A stretch of 60,000 bases of DNA, from contig NC_088320.1 in assembly GCF_910592395.1 (NCBI RefSeq), forward strand, positions 12,090,501-12,150,500. The letters are read 5' to 3'. The DNA comes from Lineus longissimus. Lineage: Eukaryota; Nemertea; Pilidiophora; Heteronemertea; Lineidae. The translations under genes and the position numbers were made by a program. Below the pieces are notes generated by a model. It had not been told where the DNA came from and made no database searches. It was given only the letters and a program-made list of their open reading frames with translations. Numbering within the stretch: position 1 is the first letter of the stretch; the number at the start of each line of letters is the position of its first letter. This document shows positions 11,733 to 22,610 of the stretch, piece by piece.

Positions 11733-12166
11733 GTGATACAATATTTACAACGGTGCATACAAGTATTCGTATGGTAGAGAAACCATGCATGTGTATAATC
11801 TTCAAGGTATTCATATCGGTGGGAAAACCATCAGGTTTTTTTTAGTTTTCATGTAGACATTTTGAAGTCATTAGTGAGGTATAAATTTGCCTTTTGTGGT
11901 TATAGGGTTGTTCTTCTTCCACAATTGTGTGCGAGCAGTGCTCATTATTCAGAGGTCATTACAAAAAAGTAGTTTTATTAGTGATCAATGGAGTCATAAC
12001 TTTCCAAGTCAATGCCTTGATACCTGTGCATATAGAAAGCTTTGCTGGGTCATAAATGAGGATCGAAAGTACACACAGGTGTGCTCCAACTACTGAATAA
12101 AAATATCATAATTACTTCATTAAAAATAAATGGCCAAATTTTAATGGTAATTTGAGTACGTAGCAT
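11733..12166 (+). other. retroelement 3' region, no gene
   Basis: Non-coding sequence between the integrase end and the inserted inverted-repeat element. No envelope-like motif or other gene was seen. Confidence 0.5.
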
Positions 12167-12417
12167 CATATCAGGGCCGTATTTAGAGGGGGGGCAGGGG
12201 GGGCAGCTGCCCCCCCTGTGCAATAAATGTTGAAGAAAAAAAATTTCAGACAGTAATAAAAAGACAGACTAATCTTAGCCATAGCTTTACCAGCATGATA
12301 GCAGCATATGGATAGCAGATGTTATCAACTCAGGTGCAACCTTTATAATCTGCAAATTAACATTTTCTGTCCAAATGTGGTATTTTCGTAAAATACTTCA
12401 TAAAAGTGGTCCTTTTT

Positions 12418-12468
12418 AGCTCACCTCTAAGCAGAGGTGAGCTTATCCCATACCGTGGCGTCCGTCGT

Positions 12469-12515
<47 letters not shown>

Positions 12516-13547
12516 CGTCGTCGTCCGTCGTCCGTTAGCAGGGCACGTTTCGTAATTGTTAGAGCTATTGAGTTGAAACTTGGTACACATGTACCCTTAT
12601 GTAATGACACCTTGGAGACCAAGTTTCGGTCCGATTCGTTTCATAGTTTGGCCACCAGGGGGCCAAACGTTAAAAGTGAAAATATGCAATATCTCCCTTA
12701 ATAGTAGTCGGGAAATTTTGAAAAAAATATGGTAGGTACTTCTAGCAAAGGTGCATCATATATCCTCCGGGTTTTTGATTTGACCTCCTTTTCAAGGTCA
12801 CAGAGGTCAAATGGTGTAAATTGGCCGTTAGGATGTAACGATGGCACGTTTCTAAACTGCAATGACTATTGATACCAAATTTGGTACACATTTACCCCTT
12901 AGTCAGGTGATCTCAGGGACCGAAGTTTGGTCCAATATGATTCACCACTTGACCACCAGGGGGCAAAATCCAAAAACCTTAAAAATGTGATTATTCCTTA
13001 ACTTCTTGCCCGATTGCCACCAATTTGATATCATGGGTACATCTAACCACCATACAGTATATGTCGCACAGGTTTTTAATTTGACCTTCTTGTCAAGGTC
13101 ACAGAGGTCAAATGGCGTAAATTCGCCGTCAGGCCGTAACTATGGCACGTTTCTTAACTGCAATGACTATTGATCACAAATTAAGGACACATGTACCACT
13201 TGGTCAGGTGATCTCAGGTACCGAAGTTTGGTGCGATCTGATTTGCCGTTTGGCCTCCAGGGAGGGGGCCAAATCCTAAATTCTTCAAAATGCCATTATT
13301 CCTAGTAATGACTTGCCCGATTTTATATCATAGGTACATCTAATTCTAACAACCATTCAATGTGTCACCTGGGTCTTCTTTGGTTTGCCCTACTTTTCAA
13401 GGTCACAGAGGTCGAATGTACTGTAAATTGGCCATTTTGGGGAAATTGTAATTGCTTGGACCTACATCAAACCTAACACTACATGACACAATACCATGCT
13501 CTTTATCCATCTTTCCTCCACATGAGGTGAGCACAATGGCCCTGGCC
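12418..13547 (+). repeat. AGGTGAGC-ended internally tandem repeat, copy 1
   Basis: Begins with AGCTCACCTCTAAGCAGAGG, a short hairpin, followed by a CGT-rich microsatellite (12461-12535). It then carries about three diverged units of roughly 300 bp. Each unit holds the blocks GGCACGTTTC, TTTGGCC.CCAGGGGGC and TTCAAGGTCACAGAGGTCAAATGG. It closes near GAGGTGAGCACAATGGCCCTGGCC. The same family recurs on the opposite strand many times between 18.4 and 37.4 kb. No protein is encoded. Confidence 0.75.
12461..12538 (+). repeat. CGT microsatellite
   Basis: A run of CGT triplets with a few CCGT units. On the reverse strand it reads as an Asp-repeat frame, which is a shadow and not a protein. Confidence 0.9.
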
Positions 13548-13775
13548 ATTTCATTTAGAGTAAAAATACTATTGATTCACACTTCCAAATGCCAGGAAAA
13601 TGCCATTTCAGACCTTTTATTTTCAAATTTTTCTTGGGGGAGGGCCCCCAGACCCCCCCCCCCCCCCCGTTCAGATGCGCCTGCGGCGCATGCAGATCGC
13701 CTTCGGCGATCTGTCCCACGGCGATCTATCCCACTGCCCCCCCTGGACAAAAAAGTTAAATACGGCCCTGCATAT

Positions 13776-14455
13776 CGCCTCACTATAAAGCGTGTTTGTG
13801 GATTTGTGAGTATTAGTGTGTAATATTTTTGGAGCATAGTGTTTTGGTATTTTTTTCATTGCATTATTTGGGCCAAGTGCCAAAAATTCTGTCTAACAAT
13901 GCACTCAATGTTGTTTCCAGGATTCAGTTCCAGGGAAGTCATGTGATGTCAATATTGACATTCCTTAAAGTACATTGTGTACATTAGCCATAGCCACCAT
14001 ACATTTGTACACAGTCACTATGGTTACACTGATGCATAGACATTAGAATGGCAGTGCATTCTTTGATTATCATTGTTGTTGTTCTCACGCAGAACTGTGT
14101 TTAAAATTAAACTTTGTGCAATTATTGGTGAATTTGTACAAACTTTTGAGAAGTTTTTAGTAGAAATTTCTCATCTTTCGGCAATGTCTGTTGTCAAATT
14201 TTTTCTTTCAAATTTGTTTTAACAACATTTTTTTGGAACAAGGCCAATCCTTTCAAGATTATAGTAGTGATACTAAGCCCTGCATAACTAACAATTTCAT
14301 TTCAGGCTAGCTGTGCTCGCTTTCTTGTGCTTTTGTGTTTACTATCTCGATGTATTCGGATGACCAGTTTAATTATGTTCCACTGTGGAACTGCATTCTC
14401 TGACTCTGTTAAACTTAGTTGACATTAGCTCAGCATCTAAAATTTTATTACTTAA
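13776..14455 (+). other. retroelement 3' region, no gene
   Basis: AT-rich non-coding remainder of the retroelement between the inserted element and the duplicated LTR region. No coding frame is supportable. Confidence 0.5.
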
Positions 14456-15112
14456 ACTATCAAGCACGGTATCCCTGTTTCCGATTATCTGTATAAACGC
14501 TTTGGAAGTTTTAATGCCTCAGTGGTCGGAATGTATAAACACTTCCAAAGATTTTAAAACAACCTGTTCTTGCTTTAAGTCTAAACTATTATTGTCTTAA
14601 TCAAGTCCGTAATTTGAACAAAGGGGATGTTATGTATAGTTTAGACCCCTCCATGAGGAGCCTCAGCATTAGGACCCTCCGTCACGTGACCACGTGGAAG
14701 GATGCTAGTCAAGGTATAAACTGGGTCAAGCCATCAGAAGTGCGCGGACCTCCGTCTGTATAGGCCATGCTTGAGTTTCCCTTGACTATCAAGCACGGTA
14801 TCCCTGTTTCCGATTATCTGTATAAACGCTTTGGAAGTTTGAATGCCTCAGTGGTCGGAATGTATAAACACTTCCAAAGATTTTAAAACAACTTGTTCTT
14901 GCTTTAAGTCTAAACTATTATTGTCTTAATCAAGTCCGTAATTTGAACAAAGGGGATGTTATGTATAGTTTAGACCCCTCCATGAGGAGCCTCAGCATTA
15001 GGACCCTCCGTCACGTGACAACGTGGAAGGATCAACTAGGTCAAGCCATCAGAAGTGCGCGGACCTCCGTCTGTATAGGCCACGCTTGAGTTTCCCTTGA
15101 GTTTCGGAGTTA
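14456..15112 (+). repeat. 329-bp tandem duplication at the 3' LTR
   Basis: The block at 14456-14784 is repeated at 14785 to about 15112 with few differences. Each copy holds the same internal segment, the polypurine tract ACAAAGGGGA (ending 14627 and 14956) and the first part of the LTR (TG at 14628 and 14957). Only the second copy runs on to a full LTR end. This is probably an unequal recombination or strand-transfer product. Confidence 0.85.
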
Positions 15113-15234
15113 TCTTGCTGGTCATCCAACCTTTGCCGTGAAGTGCACCGCTGTTAGGATTCTTGTGGTGAATAAACTATATAAAAGAATGTGATTCGTC
15201 AGCTCCATTTATGATGTACGATCCCAACATGACA
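14957..15234 (+). repeat. 3' LTR (278 bp)
   Basis: Starts TGTTATGTATAGTTTAGACC just after the polypurine tract and ends CCCAACATGACA. It matches the 5' LTR at both ends. A GTGAATAAAC polyadenylation-type signal is near 15168. Confidence 0.85.
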
Positions 15235-15744
15235 ATATAAAGAAATCTACGTGACTGTCATTTAATCCTGATGACAAGTTTTTGTTGCAGTTAATTCACA
15301 ATAATCATGCAGCAAATGGTAAATATGTGTCATTGATATTCTCGTTAGTGTCGTAAAAATATCTCAGCGCAATCCATTGCTTATTTGCCGCAATTGGGAA
15401 ATTTACACAGTAGTTATAACCAAAGGTCAAGAACGAGAATTCAACCCAGAGGCTTGGATTGCTCTTCATATGATCACCAGAAGCAAAATAAAAAATTATG
15501 TGTTCATCATCATATGCTAATGAGAAAATGACACAAGATAGCGAGTGATGTCATCGATATTTATGTAAATTGTCATTAACTAATCACAGAGCTTTTATTT
15601 TTAGATGTGTCCAGGGATTAATAAGAGGACCACCGGAAGTGGGGAGCTCATTGACCCCCTGGAAAAAGAGGTTGGCTTCTTAGCACCTCATCATGCCTGT
15701 ACATACAATTAATAGCATACATTATCCTCAAATACCTCGAAGAT
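15235..15744. other. no gene recognised
   Basis: About 500 bases of AT-rich sequence without a supportable coding or repeat feature. Confidence 0.45.
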
Positions 15745-16165
15745 TGGACATACATCAGAGAGGGCAATGTTTCCCCTATTACACCGTCATCTAGCCCATG
15801 GATGACTTGGTATAGGGCAGTACACAGTAGGACACCGAGAGGACAATGTTGATTGTTCCCCTATCAATGTTCCGAGTATCATCCCAGTTGCTTTAGTTGT
15901 GGCGTTAGGACATATTATCTCAGAATGGACATTGTTTCGCCGGTCATCATTATGTGCGACTGTGCATAGCTTGGTTCTTACATTTGGACATGCCTCCGAG
16001 AGGACAATATTTCCCCTATGCACTGTCATCCCAGTCCCCGAACAAACTGGTTGTGACGTTAGGACATGTCTCGCCTAGGATGATGTTTCCCCTATACATC
16101 GCCATACGGTTCTTTGGATGACTTGGTAGCGACGTTTGGACATCCTTCAGATGAGGGAAACATTG
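15745..16165 (-). repeat. degenerate minisatellite, about five units
   Basis: Variable units of about 80-110 bases each combine a GGACAT.CCTC.GAGAGG-like block with GACAATGTTTCCCCTAT, a CACCGTCATC block and a GACTTGGTAGTGACGTT block. The copies are diverged and uneven in length. No protein repeat is open through all units on either strand, although an 80-codon frame crosses part of it. Confidence 0.6.
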
Positions 16166-16779
16166 TCGGCTGCCCAGTCGCCTCCTCTTCGACATAAGTA
16201 GTTTCCATCAACAAATTGCACAAATAATTCAAAATTCAAAATCTGAAAGCAGTGTTGACGTTTCATCTTTTGAGGACAAAGTCACAACCAAAATGGAGGA
16301 ATACATTCACTTCCAACTCCTTGTCCAATCTGTAAAGTCCTTTAAAGCTTCCAGAATTTAGGTGGAGACTTATGTACAAATTCCTGTTCATGCAAGAGAC
16401 ATTTCCGTTTCAAACAAACAAGATAAAACTAATGAACAAGGAACAAAATATGATATATCAAGCGAATTAATTTTATTCATTTATCAAGATAAGATGATTA
16501 TGGCGAGGTTATACAATGTATGTAATACACCCTCCCAAGAAATAATGCGGCTTTTAGGTTTCACATGAGGCCAGTTCCAAAACCAAAAACATGCTGAGAT
16601 CACTGGGCTACTAAGGTATAATTTCCAATGAGAGGTACACGGGAAGCGTGCAGGCACTGTGGAAGAGCGTCCGTAGGTCATAGGGGTCGAAGCTTGGGCG
16701 GTACCACTCGGTACTTTCAACTGGCCCGAAATGTCCAAAAGCAATGCGGATTGTGTGCTCCTTGGTTTCTACAGAAGGA
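16166..16779. other. no gene recognised
   Basis: Two short overlapping open frames on opposite strands (16362-16568, 16484-16744) have no motif or exon borders and are taken as chance. Confidence 0.45.
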
Positions 16780-16862
16780 TTAGGCTGGGGGATGAATGTA
16801 AAGTGCTTTGAGGCAGTACAGTATAAAAGTGCTATATAAGAACAAGCATTAAATTTTTATTT
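16780..16862 (+). mobile_element. LINE/SINE 3' tail, L2-like
   Basis: The segment GTAAAGTGCTTTGAGGCAGT followed by AAAAGTGCTATATAAGAACAAGC and an AT-rich end matches the widespread L2/CR1-type 3' tail pattern that the reverse transcriptase recognises. The body upstream is not identifiable. Confidence 0.6.
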
Positions 16863-17140
16863 TTACAATGTACAGTCTAGCTCATATTAATATCAACACC
16901 TAGTCAATTATATTGCCAAGTACCATCAATCCAGATCCAGCCCTACTTGCAACTCAACTTAGTCAATTATACTCAGCGAGTAATATCTGTCATGTTTGCA
17001 TCAGACATTATTAGCACAACCTGTCTTTGGCCCTACCTGTCTTCGGCCTGGTATTAGTCATGTGTTTTATGTAGTTGTGGTTACCGATACGCCCCTCCGT
17101 GAATAAAAGTACCGTTGTATATCAATGATTAAATTCGTCT

Positions 17141-17592
17141 TTGGTTAAATCCTGAACGGTTATCCTGCTCGTGTGTGTCTGAATAGCATTCCGCGAAGAT
17201 GACGTCACTACAGCTGCTGCCCTCTATTTCCCCATCGCTGAATTACAGGCAATGTCGGACAAACATGCGGTTTCGTAATGGATTCAGGCTTTCTAACTAG
17301 GGCAGTTAGATTCAATCTGGCACATGTCCGAGTGTTGGAAATACTACACAATTGTTCTGAATATTTCTCTCTCTGACTCTATGGTATCATTCATACTAAA
17401 AACAATGCAGGGTCAAAGATAATTGACTTTGAAATAAGCTCAAATGCGTAGAAATAAGTGTCGATGTCCGACTGTCACGTGACTAAAACGTCATCAATAT
17501 CTTATGCAAATGACCTTGTGAGCTATAAATAGTAACTTCGCGGTTAAATCCTGAACGGTTATCCTGCTCGTGAGTATCTGAATTGAAGAACT
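17141..17592 (+). repeat. direct repeat pair, about 400 bp apart
   Basis: GGTTAAATCCTGAACGGTTA followed by TCCTGCTCGTG.GT.TCTGAAT occurs at 17142-17188 and again at 17543-17589. The second copy follows a TATAAATAG box-like sequence. This could be the remains of an LTR or promoter duplication; no coding sequence is linked to it. Confidence 0.5.
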
Positions 17593-17656
17593 CAACAATA
17601 TCAATCAAGATCCAGCCAAATGTCCACATCCAAATGTTTTTTGTTGAGATTCGACC

Positions 17657-17664
17657 CTTTTTAT
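17657..17664 (-). terminator. polyadenylation signal of the downstream exon
   Basis: On the minus strand AATAAA lies about 70 bases after the stop codon at 17732-17734, as expected for the 3' end of the gene whose last exon is 17732-18414. Confidence 0.5.
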
Positions 17665-17731
17665 TTTCAACACCACTTCACAAATACCATGAAATGGCCC
17701 TTTACCTATTTCGATCTTGCTGCATTTATAT

Positions 17732-18414
17732 CTAGCCTGCAAAACATTTCAGTCTGAAATTCATGATTCTATATAACCAGCAGCACAATGACTTCAAACT
17801 CTGTACATTGAAGTGTAAATTTTCCAAACTAATAAGGGAACTACTCATTTGATATACCGAGAATATGTCATCATGTTTCCTTATAAGGATTAGATGCCAA
17901 CCCTTTTTAGAAATCAAAAGACCAAAAGAAGAATTTTGAAAATGCATCTGTGTTAACATTTGATGAATGCACTGAATCCTAGAGCTATAATCAGCAACTT
18001 GCTTGCACTCTACATTAAGAATGAAAAAGCCTGGATAGTGATGCAAATACCAGATATGATCGGGAACAATTCCATGAATTTCTGAAGGACAAACGGATGG
18101 ATCCTCAGAATCAATCGAGGACCATGCTGCTGATGTCCTGCGGCGCTGCACGCTAACGACAGAAACCTCATCATTTTCCCATGTGTCAACATCATCGGGT
18201 TCAACAAACTGGACTCTACCATTTGTGTATGAATAATTCACTGGACTCTCATGCGTCACTACACTATCAGTGATTCCTTCATGAATTTGAATGCTATTCA
18301 GCATTTTCTCAATGAACTTCTTGGCTTCTCCATTACTCATCATGGTAACTAACGCACGCTCCAGGCTCTGAGCCATAATGTACAGGTCATTGTGTATCCC
18401 ATCGTTACCGCCAG
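17732..18414 (-). CDS. terminal exon of unrecognised gene, possible PD-(D/E)XK-like fold
   Basis: The exon follows a strong acceptor (CTTTTTCTTTTTCCCCACAG) ending at 18415 and stays open for 226 codons to TAG at 17732. The frame is open upstream of the Met at 18376, so it is an internal start, not a first exon. It begins with two bases that complete a codon begun by the exon at 24377-24740. Near the C-terminus the pattern hydrophobic strand, VECKQ, helix with QCIHQMLTQM, strand SFGLLISKKGWHLILIRK resembles the E-x-K core and following Q-rich helix of PD-(D/E)XK nucleases. An Asp about 20 residues earlier (VPDHIW) could be the first acidic residue. The fold is an inference from spacing only; I do not recognise the family by name. 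Function could equally be non-enzymatic. Confidence 0.65.
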
Positions 18415-18472
18415 CTGTGGGGAAAAAGAAAAAGGGAGATTCAACGTTTGCACATCATACACTAGTTGCAAA

Positions 18473-19460
18473 TGAAATGAAACAGTCAGGGGCCATTGTG
18501 CTCACCGTCTAGATATTTGGTGGTCAGGAATTCCTCCAGGTTAAGAAACAGGCTGCATGTATAGTATATAGGTCAAAGCGAAGTCGGTATGACATGTGAT
18601 GTAATCTTGCTTGGAGTACCTACCATAAAAAAATCATCCAAAACAAGTCACTAATAAGCGAGATATTGCACTTTTTTACTTTTTTAAGTTTTGGCCTTCT
18701 GGTGGCCAAGTCGAGAATCAGTTCGGATCAAAATTCGGTGTCAGAGGTAACATGACATAGGGAGTCATGTGTACCTAATTTCAAGTTCATAGCTTTAGCG
18801 GTTAAGAAACGTGCCATAGTTACACTCAAACAGCCAATTTACACTATTTGACCCATGTGACCCTGAAAATAAGGTCAAATCAAAACCCGTAGGATATGTG
18901 ACGTATCCTTGCTAGGAAAACATACCATAAAAATATCATCGAAAATGAGATAGTAATAAGCGAGATATTGAACTTTTTACCCTTCTTTTAGTTTTAGCCC
19001 CCTGGTGGCAAAATCGAGAATCAGATCGGACTGAAATTCGGTGTCAACGGTTATGTGACGTAAGGAGTCATGTAAAACAAATATCAAGTTCATAGCTTTA
19101 GCAGTTAAGAAACGTGCCATACTTTCACTCAAACAGCCAATTTATGCCATTTGACCTATGCGACTTTGAAAATTAGGTCAAACTGAAAACTCGTATGATT
19201 TAGCAAAAGCGAGATATCTCACTATTTATGTTTTAACTTTTGGCCAAGACGAGATTCAGATCGGACTGAAAGTCAGAGTCAGAGGTCACCTGACCTGTGG
19301 GGTTATGTGTACTAAGTTTCAAGTAGCTTTAGCGGTTAAAAAACATGCCACCGTTTTTGAAACAGGATACAGACGACAAGAGTAAGGTGTATAGTAGCCC
19401 TTGCAAGTTTATTGTTGGTCAAAAAAATGAAATGGCCAGGGCCATTGTGCTCACCTCTTG
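18473..19460 (-). repeat. AGGTGAGC-family tandem repeat, copy 2
   Basis: Lies in the intron of the 17.7-24.7 kb gene. It begins at GGGGCCATTGTGCTCACC. About three units of roughly 300 bp follow, marked by AGCGGTTAAGAAACGTGCCAT at about 18797 and 19100, CCCCTGGTGGC.AA and ACTCAAACAGCCAATTTA. It ends with GATACAGACGACAAGAG and a second GGGCCATTGTGCTCACC. Compared with copy 1 it reads in the opposite orientation. Confidence 0.75.
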
Positions 19461-19505
19461 TGAAGGATTGATGGATGACATGGAAAGTGAATCGAATTGA
19501 GGTAA

Positions 19506-19910
19506 CTATAGATATGACGAAGCAGAATAGACTATTTTATGATCTGACCAGTAATTGTCTATTATATCAACCAAGTCGATTGCGGCAGATGGAGTAGGAT
19601 TGGTGAATACGAGGTCCAATTTATACTGATAGTTGGTGTTTTTGGACATGTTTTGTCTGAAATTATATGCTTGAAACATGAATGTTTGCAACTTTGCATT
19701 GTAGTTTTCACCTTCACCTATTGATTTCATGTTAAAATCGCCCAAAACAATGTATTGTTCATTCGGTTCATATGATGAAAGGCAGTCTTGTAGATCATAC
19801 ACAAGATTCTGGAACCTTGAATCATGTATCTACATCGAGTATTACTTCACCACTACTAAGATCAGCCAATAGGCAATACACTTTACCTACCATATCATGC
19901 ATTATACATT
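19506..19910 (-). pseudogene. endonuclease/exonuclease/phosphatase domain fragment
   Basis: The minus-strand frame has YIVLGDFNMKSIGEG, then LDLVFTNP and YWSDHKIVYSA. These are the GDFN, TNP and SDH motifs of the endonuclease/exonuclease/phosphatase fold used by LINEs and by Helentron-type PIF1 helicases. The protein stops just after SDHK instead of running into a reverse transcriptase, which fits a Helentron-like C-terminus somewhat better. Upstream (19803-19910) the related CLLADLSSGEVILDV lies in another frame, so the copy is broken. It sits in an intron of the 17.7-24.7 kb gene. Confidence 0.65.
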
Positions 19911-21735
19911 ACTTCTTAGGCTATGTCAATCATCAACGACCCTTTCAGCACCTATTTTCACCTCTTCAACCGAGAAATCAATCACTACACTTGAGTGTGG
20001 AAGGAGCTTTCAAAGTCATTAATTACTTCTACGGCCATGACTTGAGATCACAACAATATCAAGCTTCAACAATGTTGAAAAACATAGAAATTTCTGCGAT
20101 TTCCCCAGTTCACTGAAAGCAGACATGCTTGTTTTGCATTCTAGTGTATCAGAATGACACCAGATGGCATGGTCGTCCCGATCAGTGCATTTATAGTCAC
20201 TGGGCTGTTTTTGATTTTAGCCATCAAGTGGCCAAACGAAATATCAAACCAGACTGAATGATAATGTGATCGACATCCACCCGAGCAGCAAATATCACGA
20301 ACCATTTGTTGATACAGCGGTTTTAATTAACATATGTAGAAAAAGGTCGTGGCATCCGGTGGTTTTAAGATGTTGTCTGTTCAGAGGCTGCAGCAGTGAC
20401 AGACTGACGTTTTTACTGGTAATTTCTGCAGCACAGCGCGACTAATACAACACGCTATGTCGACGCGCCAGTCTATCTCCGCCTTGCAAACGTGAAGCGC
20501 GGAAGAAAGTGTACAATATACTGACGCGAGGAATCGGTCTGCCATCGCCCGTCCTGCATATGAACTTTGCTAAACTCAATTCACTCTATTTTTTTTACAA
20601 CGCACTTAATCAGGTTTATGCTTATTTCTTAATGCTTATTCGGAATCATCAAAGGTCAACGCGTCAAATAAACACATCGATTGTCATCACTACTATAATT
20701 GACGAGTTGCACTTAGCGTTGAACGCCTTAATAAGCCTGGTTTTACCTCTACTGTCATCCATTATCAACTGACATGATGTAGTTTTACACAAGGGAGGTT
20801 AATGTTTGAGTACTTTGAATAAAGTCATTGCGACAATATCATGCATTTTGTAGTCCAGTTTTCATGATCACTTCATGTACAGTAGTTGGTAGTTGCAGTA
20901 GTTGTTTGTTGTTGTTGTTGTTAGAAGTATAAGTAAGTAGGCGATTCCAGTAAGGCCGCATCATAGTTTACTGTTAGCAACAACAACAACACTGGAGACA
21001 TTTTACACAGAAAAACAATGGAATGTTCCCAATGGGAGACAAGATTTACGCACACACCGGTAACTTAAACCATTCTGGCGTTAATCGCTGGCTGATATCG
21101 AGTACATCACCAGTCTGCACCATCTTGGTTTTCCGAAAATTGGTTTAGCATTGTGGACGCCTGTACATCATGTACATGGTTACATAGTTCCGTTTTCAAG
21201 AAGTATTACACTCATGAAAAAAGTGTTACTCACAAACCAGCACCCCATTTACACCAAACCCACAACATATCAACACCCACACAATCCGATTTTTATACCT
21301 CGAACAGCCCGCGCCACGGGTATATGCTAGTCAACATAATTATGATAGGAGAAGAACCCACACAGGAAGGACACTCAATAAATGAATTGCTTGCGTGCGC
21401 ATAGATGATTTTTTTACGAAAGATAGGCAACGGCAAAACTTATTCGCCTCCTATGTTTCATTGTGGAACTGACAACTATCATAAATATTGAGCACGCTGA
21501 TCATAATGGTCGGACTTATCGGGCCCCCTGCAAACCAACATGAAAATAACTGTTTAATAGATTATACTGTCGAAAGGTATTGAAAAACTTACGAAAGGTC
21601 TCGGAATTCAAGAACTCGAGACTTTACGAGTGATTTACGAGAGATTTCGTGACCCATGCAGATTTCGAGAGTTTTCCGAGAGAAAAACGAGAGTCAGTGT
21701 TTGTAGAGGGACTCAGTGGTGAAGTATAGACTCCC
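19911..21735. other. intronic sequence, no gene recognised
   Basis: About 1.8 kb between repeats within the putative intron. Short open frames (20509-20772, 21153-21404) show no motifs or exon borders. Small GTT/AAC microsatellites occur at about 20908-20925 and 20985-20998. Confidence 0.45.
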
Positions 21736-21739
21736 CTAT

Positions 21740-22610
21740 GGCGAGCCAAAAATGTTGTGATGATATGGTCATTAGCTCAAGACTTATGCCTATGTCATGG
21801 CACTTTTTAAGTTTCCAGTTTTGGCCACCTGGTGGCCAAGTCAAGAATCAGATGCGACCAAATCTCTGCGTCACATGTTATCTGACCTAGGGGGTCATGT
21901 GTACCAAGTTTCAAGTTCATAGATTTAGCAGCTGATAAATGTGCCATAGTAACACTCAAATGGCCAATTTACACAATTTGACCTCTGTGACCTTGAAAAT
22001 TAGATCGAATCGAAAACCTGTATATAATGTAATGAAGCTTTGCTAGGAGAACCTACCAGAAAAATATCGCCGAAAACAAGTCACTTGCAAGCGAGATATT
22101 GAACTTTTTACCTTTTTTAGTTTTGGCCCTCTGGTGGCCAAGTCGAGAATCAGATCAGGCCGAAATTCGGTGTCACTGGTTATATGACATAGGGAGTCAT
22201 GGGTACTGAATTCCAAGTTCATAGCTTAAGCGGTTAAGAAATGTGCCATAGTTTCACTCAAAAGGCCAATTTACGCCATTTGACCTCTATCACCTTGAAA
22301 ATTAGGTCAAGTCAAAAAACTTGTATGATATGTGATGTATCCTTGCTAGGAAAACCTACCATGAAAATTTTATCGAAAACGAGTCACTCATAAGAGAGAT
22401 ATCACACTTTTTAGGTTTACACTTCTGACCAAGTAAAGAATCAAATCGAACCTAAATTCATTTTATTTTTAAGAGGTAACCTGACCTGGGGGGTCATGTG
22501 TACAAAGTTTCAAGTTCATAGCTTTAGCGGTTAAGAAACGTGCCATTGTTTTTGAAACTGGATACAGACGACGATGACAACGGAGGCCAAAAATGAGAAG
22601 CTGCATCCCA
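21740..22610 (-). repeat. AGGTGAGC-family tandem repeat, copy 3
   Basis: Flanked by CCCCTATGGCGAGCCAAAAATG and GATACAGACGACGATGACAA. It contains at least three units with the TTTCAAGTTCATAG block, GAAACGTGCCATAG, GGCCAATTTAC.CCATTTGACC and GCGAGATAT blocks. No coding potential. Confidence 0.75.

Larger units (their letters stand above)
12172..13770. mobile_element. inverted-repeat DNA element, 5-bp target duplication
   Basis: The left end is CAGGGCCGTATTTAGAGG. The right end, reverse-complemented, is CAGGGCCGTATTTAAC, so 14 bases match exactly. Both ends are flanked by CATAT (12167-12171 and 13771-13775). Next to each end is a G-run or C-run with self-complementary stretches such as GCAGCTGC and GATCGCCTTCGGCGATC. 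No transposase is present, so it is non-autonomous. The CAGGG ends resemble hAT-like elements, but an 8-bp duplication is not seen, so the superfamily is left open. It is inserted in the LTR element and itself contains another repeat (12418-13547). Confidence 0.75.
6376..15234 (+). mobile_element. Ty3/gypsy-type LTR retrotransposon, defective
   Basis: The element runs 5' LTR, gag-like, protease, partial reverse transcriptase, integrase, polypurine tract, 3' LTR. The order PR-RT-IN is that of Ty3-type elements. It is broken by a frameshift in gag, another between protease and RT, a deletion that removes most of RT and all of RNase H, and a 1.6 kb foreign inverted-repeat element at 12172-13770. 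The 3' end carries a 329-bp tandem duplication. The bases next to the two LTRs (TTTAG and ATATA) do not match, so no target duplication is seen, which suggests recombination between copies or decay. No envelope-like gene was recognised. Confidence 0.85.

Noticed and set aside
12357-12590. Minus-strand frame with a long Asp run
   Set aside because: It is the reverse reading of the CGT microsatellite inside a non-coding repeat.
11733-14455. Envelope-like gene downstream of integrase
   Set aside because: No signal peptide, membrane segment or long frame exists there; the region is non-coding and holds a foreign element.
15745-16165. CRISPR-like array
   Set aside because: Units are long, diverged and unevenly spaced with no conserved short repeat, and the context is animal; it is a degenerate minisatellite.
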